A program made the translations under genes and the position numbers. From Tolypeutes matacus (lineage: Eukaryota; Chordata; Mammalia; Cingulata; Chlamyphoridae): 64,000 bases of DNA. The stretch's first letter is position 1, and each line of letters opens with the position of its first letter. The stretch lies in assembly GCA_026826555.1 (NCBI GenBank), contig JAKSZT010054324.1, positions 4,424,835-4,488,834 on the forward strand, in the 5' to 3' direction. The notes under the pieces were generated by a model. The model was not told the origin of the DNA. It made no database searches and saw nothing but the letters and a program-made list of their open reading frames with translations. Positions 22,690-33,249 of the stretch are shown here, piece after piece.

Positions 22690-25240
22690 TAATGTTTCAA
22701 ATCTGTGTCTGAATAGGATCCTTTAATTTGGGAATATAGAGACAAAGGAATTAATTGAACATAACTAGGATAACACAAAGGGTACACTACAAAAGGGCAA
22801 ATAGTTTCCTTATGCTTATGTATAAGCATGACTCTTCTTAACTCCTGGTTTCCCTCAGTGGCATCTGGAAAATCTTTGGTTCAAAGGGACCAACCTCTTA
22901 TTAGGTTCCATACTAATCCATAATAAGTCTCACATAATGAAAATGTCTCTAGTAGTTTAGAGAGACTCATTAGATGCCTTATACTTTTACTACTTAATTT
23001 TTAAATGTGAAGTTTCTCTGCTTTATCTTTTGCTATTGCTATTTTATTGCTGACACTCTCTTCTTACTCATTCTTTATCTTTTGTGATTTCACATTCCTA
23101 CATTGCCTCACATATCTGCATGAGCATCCCTTTTTGTTGTGTAATCTGAATACCAAGTCTTCCAATCAGCTAATCTTTTATGATACCCTGCATTCCTCTT
23201 GTGCTGCTTTTCACCTCTCTTTCAATAAGGATGCGCTTTTTCATTGACCATTTTCTCAGAACTTGCTTTGTCTGTGGAAACAAAATACTTGTCTGGCTCC
23301 ATGGGTATTGGGTTAATGACCTCACTGATCAAATATTTTTGATCTTTAATTAATTTGCTTATTTATATACTCTCTATTGCTCCAGAAAAGATTTGATGCC
23401 ATTTACCAAATAACTTTGGTAAATAACTTTGGTCAAAGAACTTTGATACTTTGGCTACATTACCTAGAAGCTACACTGACCATACAGATTCATGGACAGG
23501 CTGTTTTTGATCTTTGGATATTAGTGATTCCTTCCATCTCAGGATTCAGGGAGAAACTATTTGCCTAGCCCTTGAGAAATGAGACCAAAAGAAACTGTCT
23601 GGCAAAGTGCCACTAGGAAGCCTTTTTCTTTAAAGATATCTTTCTATCCATGGACTTTTAACAGTTGGAACATTTCCCTTTTCCCTAGAAACTAGGAGGA
23701 ACTATTATTTATGCATCAAAACTATGGCTCACCCTCAAACTATTGCTATCTTAGAAGCAAAATTATTTTATGTTTTCTAAATCTTTTAACTCTTCCCTGG
23801 TCCATTACAAGTGAATTGACTACAGAAGTATAGAAGTACTGGTTTTGTTTAGAAACCACAGGAAACTGGAAAGATCAGTTCTTACTGTAATGATAATTGG
23901 AATGGTTTAAATGGTAGAATTTATCTTGCTCTTTCTACTTATCCTTGGAGATCTGGACTTTAGAGATGGGGCATTTGGCAAAGCTCCCAGGACACTCACC
24001 CTTTCATCCTGGAAAGCAGAGTAAGGTTGTGGGTTACAGAGCTTTGTTTAATTTAAAGCAGTGACATATTGTCCTGTGGCAGTTGAGCACCAAGCTCTGA
24101 AATCACTCCTGCAAGAATCTTCTAATTTTTTTTTAATCTCTTTATGCAAAAACCTTCCATTGCCTCTAATCAGAAATTTAATTTATTCGGAGATAAGGCA
24201 AAGGAAAATCTTAACTTCTCTGATGTGAGGGATCTGAAGAAATTATGAGTGAACAAGATAAATATCAGAGAGTCAGCATTACACACATTTCCTAATGGAT
24301 AAGATCTTTGCTTTTGTTATTTTAATTTTCTCTGCATGAAATCAGATGGCCTACGTGCCTTCAATAATGATGATGCAAATTTGCTAGCATTTTCAGTCTC
24401 ATCAAAAAGGCCAAAAGAAATTTTTTATTTCATTTGGATCCGAAGGAAAGAAAGACTCACATTTCTTCATTCGTTGCTTACTCATTATTTTTACATTTAG
24501 TAAAATCTAGCTAGGTAAGCAGCTGCTGGGTAGTTTCTGGGTATAAAGAGAAGAAATAAAGGCCATTGGTGAATGTATGACATAGCAAGGAAAACATATA
24601 TAAAATTTCTATATAATGATGTAAGAGCAATAGGGTACAATAGAGTACATAAGAAGTGATAATGTTTTTCCAGTGGTTTTGGGGAGCTTGCATAGAGGAG
24701 GCCTTTGAGCTAGTGTTGACGAATAAGAAGGACATCATCAGGCCCATGAGATGGGCAAAGGCATTCAAGGCAGATGAATTACATGTGTGAAGAAAGACTT
24801 GGGGAGGAAAAATTTCAGTGTCTTCTGAAGATCATAAGTAATTCTGTATGATTTTCATCCAGGGAAGCAGCAGATAAGACTGGAGAAGTAAACAGGAGCC
24901 AGGGGTGTGCCATGTCCAGGCACGTAGACTTCATCTTGCAGATGCATATATTCTTTCTATGGCACACTGAGAGTTTAGAATCATTTCTTCTTTGGATAAA
25001 TGTACATTTTAGACATATAATGCTTTCCTGACATGCAGAGAGGTATAAACGTGAAGGCATGGAGGGCAGGGAAAGAAAGAGAAAAAAATTTTTTTTTCCT
25101 TATAGAAATAAGGAAAAGAAACCAGAGAATGGAGGCTGTTATGAGGCCATTAATAATGGTTAAGCCTGAAGAATATGGCTGCAGAACCTATCAGTTCCCT
25201 TGAACAACCTCTCTGGATGGTGGTGGTGGTGGGAGAGCTG
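22690..25240. other. No feature recognised
   Basis: About 2.5 kb. AT-rich, with many short frames of no known motif (23047-23247, 23377-23568, 24511-24768, 24815-25060). I recognise no repeat with confidence. Confidence 0.35.
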
Positions 25241-25244
25241 TTGT

Positions 25245-25705
25245 ACACCCAAAGGAAGTCAGGAAAGCCAGTTATAATAGGGTCCTCCAGAAAAACAGAA
25301 CCTATGTGTGATATATCTATGTATGTAAACATTAAGAGATTTATTACAGGAATTGGTTCATGTGACTGGGGATTGGCAAGTCCAGATTCCGTGGGGCGGG
25401 CCTCATGTTGGAAACACTGATGAAGGTTTTGATGATTTCTACAGGAGAAGCTGACTGGCTGAAGTTGAAACAGAAATTCTTTCTGACTGCTGAAATCATC
25501 AGTTATTCCTTTAAGGCCTTCAACTGATTGGATGAGACTTCTCCTTTGTTGATTGTAGATGGAATCAGCCATAGATGCAATCAACTGACTGATGATTTAA
25601 ATCCATGAAATAACCTCACAGCAACAATCCGGCCAGTTCTTGCTTGACCAAACTAACTGGACACCATAACCTGGCCAGGTTGACACATGGAATTAACAAT
25701 ACCAC
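25245..25705 (-). mobile_element. MLT2/ERVL-like LTR
   Basis: The plus strand has 'gggtcctccagaaaaacaga', 'agagatttattacaggaattgg', 'caactgattggatgaga' and closes 'ggttgacacatggaattaacaa'. This is the reverse complement of an ERVL LTR that begins TGTTAATTCCATGTGTCAAC and ends near TCTGGAGGACCC. The internal wording differs from the common MLT2 consensus that I remember, so it may be a lineage-specific subfamily. Confidence 0.6.
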
Positions 25706-25789
25706 TGCCTCATATTGATATTTTTTGGTCCTTGTTACATTGTGACCTCTTCCTTTGGATCATGGGTTTTCTTTCTGCCACTTGATTCT

Positions 25790-26000
25790 GAACCAGTATT
25801 TCAGCCTGGTTCCCTCTCTGAAACAGGAAGCTGAGGAGTAGGAGGAACACCTTTCCAGTGAAATGGGGTTTCTACCTGTAAAATTAACAACAGCAGCAAT
25901 ACCGATGATGATGACAATGACGGCAACAAAACCGTTGTTTTATGATGGGAAGGGCAACAGGTAAAAGTAGTGAGCCTTGCTATCATTCACACTGTCTAGG
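25790..26000. repeat. Direct repeat, left copy
   Basis: Matches 26740-26950 through 'cctggttccctctctga', 'aggaagctgag', 'ggtttctacctgtaaaa', 'agcagcaataccgat', 'aaaagtagtgagccttgct' and 'atcattcaca-tgtct'. Similar microsatellite-like GATGAT and CAGCAG tracts lie in the middle. The reverse strand of each copy has a Leu-rich open frame, but indels put them in different frames, so I do not call a gene. Confidence 0.7.
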
Positions 26001-26740
26001 ATCAATGACTCTTTGCAATAGTACTCACTAGTCAATTCGCATATACAAATGAGTTCTCTCCATTGTCTACTTCTGAGTTAAATGGCAACAATTGTTCGCC
26101 TTAACTACAATTGTACTCAATTCTCAAAAGGGAAATAATGACTTTTTACAAGCTCTTTAGACCATTTTGCCTTTGGAATGTCCCTTTGCAAAAAGAACAT
26201 CCCCAATAGTCAATTTCTATGCAGCCAGACACCAATCTAACCTGCATTGCTTAAGTGATTATGTATATGGACAAGACAGCCAGAGCACTTAATTCTTGTT
26301 TTTGTTCTACTTCCAGACAGATTAACCTGAAAGATAAATATTGACTAAAAGAAGGACTTATTACCTTGAGGTTTTTGATTTGTAGAACTGGTATCACCTT
26401 GAAATCTATCTCACTAACCTCCACAAAGGCTTGTTCTGCTCTTTTATTTCCATTTGCAATTCACCTTCCAATCTATGCTGTAACTGCATTCAGTGTATAT
26501 CTAACCTGGGATCTGTATGGATTGGAAAGCTGAGACTAAGGCCTCTGGGAACCTTTCCCTCCAACAGAGATGAAACAGGGTTGAGGCATTATGGAAGACA
26601 GTACTGGTGAGGCAGGACTTGGTTGCCCATTTTTGAGCCAGAAAACTCACATGGCCCAAGTTCCAATCTCAGACACCATTTTAGCTATGGATACCTAATG
26701 CTTATAAGTAATAAGGAATAACAGCATTTCCTTCTGCCAC
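26000..26740. other. Unassigned spacer between the direct repeats
   Basis: About 740 bp with no recognised motif. If the two repeats are LTRs of a small element this would be its interior, but I see no primer-binding or polypurine site to support that. Confidence 0.3.
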
Positions 26741-26950
26741 CAATTTTACCTGCCTGGTTCCCTCTCTGATTTAGGAAGCTGAGCAGTGAGAAGAACACCT
26801 TTCAAATAAAGTGGAGTTTCTACCTGTAAAAGTAACAGCAGAAGCAGCAATACCGATAACAATGACAGCAACAAAACTGTTGGTTTATGACGGGAAAGGA
26901 AACAGAAGTAAAAGTAGTGAGCCTTGCTATCATTCACATTGTCTGGCATC
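26740..26950. repeat. Direct repeat, right copy
   Basis: Partner of the 25790-26000 copy, about 950 bp downstream and in the same orientation. The pair differs by many substitutions and small indels. Confidence 0.7.
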
Positions 26951-27100
26951 TTCTTGCTTTAGAAGGTAACTTGGAGGCCACCTCTTCCAACCCTCTCCTA
27001 GATATCTGAACACTCATTTGGTTCTTTAGTCCTTGCTTGAATACTTCTAATGATGGGGATACCATTACCTTCAGGTATATCCCATTTCACGGTATATGGT

Positions 27101-27573
27101 TGTGGTGGTTTGAAGCTGCATGTGTCCCAGAGAAACATGTTCTTAATCCATTCCTGTGGGTGTGAATCCAATGTATGTAGGACTTTTGACAAGGCTACTT
27201 TAGTTAAGAAGGTGTGGCCCACCTCAATCAGGATGGCTCATGATGGTATTACTGGAGTCATTCATATGCAGAGTGAAATTCAGACAGAGAAAAAGCAAAA
27301 GCCATAGGAAACGAGAGGCTGGACATTGATGGAACCCAGAAGAGAAGGGAGAGACCAGAAGATGGTGCCATGTGCATTGCCATGTGACAAGCTATGGACC
27401 AAGAATTGCCAGCAGCCAACCCCAGAATGCCAGAGTCTATGGGAAGAAAGCATTGCCTGATGACTCCTTGATTTGGATTTTTTCCCAGCCTCAAACTATG
27501 AGCGAATAAATTCTCATTATTTAACACGGTCCATTTCATGGTATTTTCTTGAGCACCCTGGGGAACTAAAGCA
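27101..27573 (+). mobile_element. 5' LTR of the MaLR-type provirus
   Basis: Begins TGTGGTGGTTTGAAG and ends with CA after 'ggggaactaaag'. An AATAAA-type signal lies in 'gagcgaataaattctcatta'. Wording 'tgtggcccacctcaatcagga' and 'gaagagaagggagagaccaga' is shared with the copies at 39065 and 54099. Confidence 0.8.
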
Positions 27574-27578
27574 GATTT

Positions 27579-27590
27579 TGGCACCAGGAG
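27579..27590 (+). other. Possible primer-binding site
   Basis: TGGCACCAGGAG lies six bases after the LTR end. Its position and leading TGG suit a site complementary to a tRNA 3' end (a Leu-type tRNA is plausible for ERVL/MaLR relatives). The match to any particular tRNA was not checked. Confidence 0.45.
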
Positions 27591-28440
27591 AGAGGAGTAC
27601 TGCTATTGTAAATACCAAAAATGTGGAATTGGCTTTGGAATTGTGTAATGGGTAGAGGCTGGAAGAATTGTGAGGTGTGCTTAAAAGAAAAGGCCTAGAT
27701 TGCTTTGAAGAGACTATTGGTAGAAACATGGATGCTGAAGGTATTTCCAGTGAGGATGTAGAAGAAAATGATGAATGTGTTATTGGAGACTAGAGAAAAG
27801 GTGATCCTTGTTAAAGTGACAGAGAACTTAGCAAAATTGAGTTCTGATATCTGATGGAAGGCAGAATCTGAGAGTGCTGAAGTTGGATGTTTAGCTGAGG
27901 AGATTCCTAAGCTAAGTGTGGAAGAAGCAGCCTGGTTTCTCCTTGCAGTTTATGGCAAAATGCTAGAGGAAAGGGATAAGCTAAGAACCAAACTCCTGGG
28001 CACAAAGAAAAAAGAAATTGATGGTTTGGAAAATTCTAAACTTTCGGAAAGCAAGTCCAGAATAGCTCTCTATGTGAGGGTTTAACTGAACATGAAACCA
28101 GTCAGCAATTTCAGGGCAAGTCAGTGTTGGACATGCAGTTATTCAGGAAGGAAAGTGGAAAGTTCTTTTGTCTGATGGTTTGGACCCCTGTGTCCTACGT
28201 GCAAAACAGACAATTTTTTTTTTGCACAATTTGTTTGAATGGAACCACTGCCAGACTGGACTAAAAGGGACAGAGAAGGGGCAGATTGAAGGAAAACTCA
28301 CTTAAAGCTGAGGTCTGGACTGAAGACCCCTTCTCGGGCCAAGAGAGTAGGCCCAACCATGTGTGTAGAAAGGGGGAGTCTGCCGTGGCAGTTGGAGAAG
28401 ATGGCCCTCTGCCCCATTGTTCAGGAAGAGTGCTGCTACC

Positions 28441-28580
28441 CCAGTGCTCAGAGAGGGTAGTACCTGTGTCCCTGAGATCGTGGAGAGTCTGGTTACCACC
28501 CCAGTGCTCTGAGAGGGTAGTACCTGTGTCCCTGAGATCGTGGAGAGTCTGGTTACCACCCCAGTGCTCTGAGAGGGTAA
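28441..28580 (+). repeat. 60-bp tandem duplication in MaLR internal region
   Basis: 28441-28500 and 28501-28560 are identical except for one base (28450 against 28510). A partial third unit runs to about 28580. It lies inside the provirus's internal region, and open frames on both strands run through it because 60 is a multiple of three. Confidence 0.95.
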
Positions 28581-29096
28581 AGCCTATGCCCAGACATTCA
28601 CACAGAATCTGGCCACCATTATAATTCGTGGAGAGGGAGGAGTCTTCAACCCAGTGTTTGGGGAGAGCATGGCTGCTGTGCAAGCACTTGGAAGGGGTGG
28701 GCTGCCACTTCATCAGGCCTGGAGGACAAAACATAATTCCTTAGATGACTTTCAGACCTTGAAACCTAATGGAGTATGCCATGCTAGGTTTGAGAATTGT
28801 TTGGAACCCATGACACCTGTTTTCCTTCCAATTTCTCTCTGTGGGAATGGGAATGTTTATCCTATGCCTGTGCTTCCATTGTGTATCAGAAGCAGATAAC
28901 TTGTTCTCTAGGTTTCATGGGTCCACAGATGGAGGGGAATTGTGCCCCAGGACAGACCACACCTATAACCAATTTTGATGAGCCCTTGTACAATGTACTG
29001 TTTCTGAAATGACTTAAGGCTTTTGGGATATTGTGATGGAATGAATGTATTTTGTATGTAGAAAGAACATGACTATTCGGGGTCTAGAGGGTGGAG

Positions 29097-29215
29097 TGTG
29101 GTGGTTTGAAACTATATGTACCCTAGTAAAACATGCCCTTAAATTCAGTTCATTCCTGTGAGTGTGAACCCATTGTAAGGAGGACATTTTAATGAGGTTA
29201 CTTCAGAGGAGTGAT
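29097..29215 (+). mobile_element. Truncated 3' LTR of the MaLR-type provirus
   Basis: Repeats the first 120 bp of the 5' LTR, from TGTGGTGGTTTGAAAC to 'gaggttacttcag', then departs. The remainder of the LTR is missing, either deleted or replaced. Confidence 0.75.
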
Positions 29216-29370
29216 AAAATATAGAGTGCTCTGTGGAAGTGAGGTACCTGGAGGAAATTACACTGTATCTTCACTTCTCCACCCTACCCTCATGTTTAAT
29301 AGATGTAAATATATAGCAACATCACCAAATGGCAGCTGGTAAGGACAGGTAGTAGTGGTGGTATTGTCGC
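29215..29370. repeat. Diverged repeat shared with 31860-32010
   Basis: Shared words in order: 'gtggaa-tga-gt-acctgga', 'aaatta-c-tgtat-t', 'aaatatatag-aa-atcac-aaatgg'. It begins exactly where the 3' LTR is cut. Family not recognised. Confidence 0.5.
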
Positions 29371-31270
29371 TGGCAGTGGTGGTGGCATGTATATGTGTGT
29401 GTGTGTAGGGGGAAAACTCCAGCCATTTTATTTTTGTTACTGAGGAGGGAAAATTTTGCCTCCTCTCTACCCTAATACTTTCCAGTCAGAGCCAACTCTT
29501 GCTTTTCATTTTGGATACCCAGCTACCTCCGTGTTCCAGTGCTAAGACATATGGCCACTACAGGAATGTTTGCCACCTCCTCAGAGTAAGAATTTCTGTG
29601 CCTCAAGCCTAGGGATGCATCTGATATACCAACTGACATGCAACATGATGGGCAGAAAGTACCGTATCAGACTATAGTTGTAAAAATGATCAAGAGGCAC
29701 AGAATGAATTACATGAGCTCATTCTGACCTTGTTCCATTTTGAAAAGGAAAGGTGTAGTGAGGCTTTGGCAACATCTTTTTGTACCAGGACTGTTCTGAG
29801 AAGGGGTATAAGCCACCAGAAGCAGCGGCTCATTCCTTAGGTGAAATCCCCTCCCACCCCTGTCACCCATTCATTACTCTGCCCTCTGAACAGAGGCTTG
29901 AAGAGACCTCTTCAGGTTTAATGGAAACAGGCAGAAGTTGACTTTTTGTGGGAAACCATAAGTGGCAGCTGAGCTGGAATCAGAGGCCAGCAAATCAGAC
30001 AAGATGGTTGAGACAGTCTGAAGGTTATTGAAATCCCTTCTGTTCAAAATCCGGAGATTATTAGGGAAATAAATCTCAATCATGTCAAATATACCAAGAA
30101 CTTGAGCAAATGCTTTCCTCTCTCCAGGTCTCCAGGACTGTAAAATGAGTAGGTGGGATTGAGATGGACTCTAAAGTCCTATTAACTCTTAGAGTCTAGG
30201 AATCTAAGCTCAGTGTTGAATTTAGAGTTCAAAATCTGGTTTGAGTTGAGGGTGGTGGAAGACAGACCATGTTGTCATTAAAACCCTTTGTAAAATCCTT
30301 TTGAAAATATTCACCCTGAACTTGAAAGTGATTTACTTTCTCAAATACTGGCAAAGCTTTCAAACCAAAGGACTTCCTTCCAGTTTATAAGGTGGAGGAA
30401 GCGGTGTGTGACAGACTAAAGTGAATGTTTTATGTTTAGTTGGGTTTGAACACATCTAAGATAACTGTTACTTTGATAGAAAAGTCTTTCAGAGGGAATT
30501 AGAGATGAAAGCACAAATTTGTATAGCATAAGCTTATGGAGTGTGTTTCATTAACTTAGATATTGTTATAGAGGCAATAGTACTCAAAGGAACCATGTTC
30601 ACTTAACAGAAAACTCATAGAAGCTGAAAAATTGAGCCCTGAGGATATTAAAATATTACTAGTGACCAAGAAGGAAAAACCAAAGAATCAGAGGTCTTCC
30701 TTTGATGGATTTACTTTTTATAATGAATTCTTCACTGTTCTCTAATTCCCTAATCCTCAACTATACTGTAACTCTCTTCACTATTAAGTAATAGTTTGGT
30801 TAATCAAATATTTCAGTTATGAAGATCTGTCTTATCACACACAGGTCACCAATTGAAAATAGTTTTAAGTAACCATACACTGGTACTTTATATTCATTTG
30901 CCACATTGGGGAATTCTGAGCAAGGCAGGGACTCTTCTGTAACATCTACTAAGATATCTTCCCCCAAATATCATACTTCTGATTGAGGTTAATATTGAGA
31001 AGATTACAGCATATGCACAAAGTAGGACTTCCACAAAGCAAACCAAATGAACGTAGGGATGATAGAAAATGTGGATTATAGCCTGTCAGCCTTTGGTGAC
31101 ATCATCAACAATATTATTAATATCTATTTATAAAAATATCTTTCCTTCTTCAGTGAAAAACATGTATACCAAATTTGTAGCTCCCCAAATATTTAAGCGG
31201 AGATATCAACCTTGATCCTTAATAGCTCTGGTCATCAGTTTTTATGGTTTCTCTTTAAGTCAGCTTTTTT
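29370..31270. other. No gene recognised
   Basis: About 1.9 kb of unassigned DNA with a GGT/GT simple patch (29350-29408). The minus-strand frame at 29874-30083 shows no known motif. Confidence 0.35.
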
Positions 31271-31279
31271 TTAATTGAG

Positions 31280-31475
31280 CATGATTTAGATGTGGTGCAA
31301 TGTGCTGGAGAAATGGAGAAAAAGACGACAGTCTCAAACCCCAAGGAGGTGACCATCTTGTGGGGAAATAGAGAAATAGATAGACTAAATAAAGTGTGAA
31401 GTGGTGGAAGAGGGCATAGAGGGACATGGGCACACAGAGGAGGTCTGAGCTAAATCTTCAAGGACTGGAAAGAGT
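31280..31475 (-). mobile_element. L2 LINE fragment
   Basis: Antisense L2 3' wording: 'ttgagcatgatttagatgtgg', 'caatgtgctggagaaatgga', 'cagtctcaaaccccaaggagg' and 'ggggaaatagagaaatagata'. It aligns with the 'cactgtgctggg...cctcaaggagct...gggagacagacaa' pattern of antisense L2 ends. Confidence 0.5.
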
Positions 31476-31859
31476 ATAGTGAAGAAATTGGTGGTGGGTG
31501 GAGGATCATGAGGGTTGGGGAGAAAAGACAGAGGTAACCGTACAGGATTCAGGCAAGACCCTGACCCTGGCCAACTTAAAGAAAAGAGAAACTACGACAA
31601 GGTGAAGAATCAGATTGCCACAAAGTCACCAGCGTTGTTTATGGAATCTAGGGAGCAGGAGCTCTGGACTTCCGGAGCATTTTTTTTTCTCCCCTATTCC
31701 CCTTAATAGTTTTTGTATCCCCCTGCTCTTGATTCAAACTAGAGGAGTGCCTAAGTGGCCAAGCTTGTGTCCCACGCCAAGGACCTTGTCGGGGGATAGT
31801 TGTCTCATTGTCTCATGCATAGTCCTCCTACTGTGATTCTGAAAAGAGTGAAGAAGCTC

Positions 31860-32010
31860 TGATCTGGGCTTCAGAGGGGTTATGGTGTGCAGGAGCACCT
31901 GTGGAATGAAGTCACCTGGAGCAAATTACCTTGTATTTGCTCCACACACCCACTATAACCCTAACATGGTTGAATCAGGGCTAAATATATAGTAAGATCA
32001 CTAAATGGAA
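31860..32010. repeat. Diverged repeat shared with 29215-29370
   Basis: Partner of the segment described there, same orientation, about 2.6 kb apart. Not assigned to a family. Confidence 0.5.
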
Positions 32011-32144
32011 TGCTGTTCTCAACAATATTAAACAATAGGTGGTTTTGTTTACTCAAGCATTCCAGTTAATAGAAACCTATTAAATAAATCACATGTAGCT
32101 TAATATTTGAAGATTATTCTTTTTTAAAAGATATATATATGTAT

Positions 32145-33225
32145 TTCTAAAAAAGATATTTAGATTACATAAATGTTACATAAAAATACAGGAAATTCCC
32201 ATATGCCCCACTTCCTACACCTCCCACATTTTCCCACATTAACAACACCCTTCATTAGTGTGGTACATTTGTTACAATTGATGAAAGTACTTTGGAACAT
32301 TGCCACTAAGCATGGATTATAGTTTACATTGTAGTTTACACTCTCTCCCACACAATTCTGTAGGTTATGGCAAGATACGCAATGACCTGTATCTGTCATT
32401 CTAATGTCATTCAGGACAATTCCCAAGTCCTGAAATGCCCCTGTATTTCACCTGTTTTTCCCTCTCCCTGCCCTCAGAACCTCCAGTGGCCACTGCTTCC
32501 ACATAAATGATATAGTTTCTTCCATTGCTAGAATCACAATAAGTCTGTAGTAGAATACCAGTAAGTCTGCTTTAGTCCAGCATTCATTCCCCAATGCTGA
32601 GGATTCTGGGATGGTGATGCCCACTCCACCTCTATATTGAGAGGGGGCTTCAATCCCATGGGGGCAGAAGGATAGGACTCTCTTTCTTGCAGTTGTAGAC
32701 TCTCTCGGTTCCTTGTGATGATCGTTGTCCATCATCATCTCCTTGTTAGTTGTCCTGGGTGAGACCAATGAACTGGAGGGTAGGTGTCACAACTCTGTTG
32801 AGATTCAGGGTCCGACTGGCACATGGACAGACCACAGATTTTAGTCTCTTGGACATATACCATCAACACTTGTACTAATTATAGGTTCAAATAGAAGGGT
32901 CAGAAAAGCCATGTTTGAGGAAACCACAACTAAGTCCAACTCTGTCACATGGGGGAGCATAAAATCCAAAGTATGGACCACTGGCAAGGCATCAAACTCC
33001 TGAACTATCTGCCCTGACTATAGTGTCTGGATGTTTCCAGAGCTCTTAGGAGCCCCACTATTTGAGGTAATATTTACTTTGGCAGTCAAGGAGATCCTGC
33101 TGAGACATGCATAAGCGTAGCCTCCGGAACGATCTTCTGACTCACTTTGAAGTCTCTTAGTCATATAAACTCATTGCCTTTACCTTTTCCCCTTTTTGGT
33201 CAAGTAAAAATACTATTCTTAAAAG
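32145..33225 (-). mobile_element. L1-related retroposon, copy 2
   Basis: Reverse orientation relative to copies 1 and 3. On the plus strand it begins with the tail side ('ttacataaa-atacaggaaattcccata', 'cctcccacattttcccaca'), passes 'tttcttccattgctagaat', 'gggatggtgatgccc' and 'gttagttgtcctgggtgag', and ends near 'actcactttgaagtctctta' and 'ttttccccttttt'. This order is the exact reverse of copy 1. A minus-strand frame (32768-32448) overlaps the same blocks that are open in copy 1, but the frames are not consistently conserved. A short fragment of a PGD pseudogene starts right beyond its end. Confidence 0.75.
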
Positions 33226-33249
33226 AAAATATACCCAGGTACCTTATAT

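Larger units (their letters stand above)
27101..29215 (+). mobile_element. MaLR-type non-autonomous provirus, 3' LTR truncated
   Basis: The element has an LTR (27101-27573), an internal region and the first 120 bp of a second LTR (29097-29215). The internal part opens like MaLR internal sequence: 'aatgtggaattggctttgga', 'tgtaatgggtagaggctgga', 'ggcctagattgctttgaaga' and 'tgttattggagac'. A purine-rich tract 'gtctagagggtggag' lies directly before the second LTR, as a polypurine tract should. No intact gag, pol or env frame is present. The second LTR breaks off into unrelated DNA near 29215. Confidence 0.8.

Noticed and set aside
25801..26949. Leu-rich minus-strand frames as a duplicated membrane-protein exon
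   Set aside because: Indels shift the frame between the two copies, and the Leu codons come from CAG/GAT-like simple tracts.
28441..28580. CRISPR-like array
   Set aside because: Only two units, directly adjacent without spacers, in mammalian DNA inside a retroelement.
28261..28734. 157-codon minus-strand frame with internal repeats as a repeat protein
   Set aside because: It is antisense to MaLR internal sequence. The repeats come from a 60-bp DNA duplication and open frames exist on both strands.
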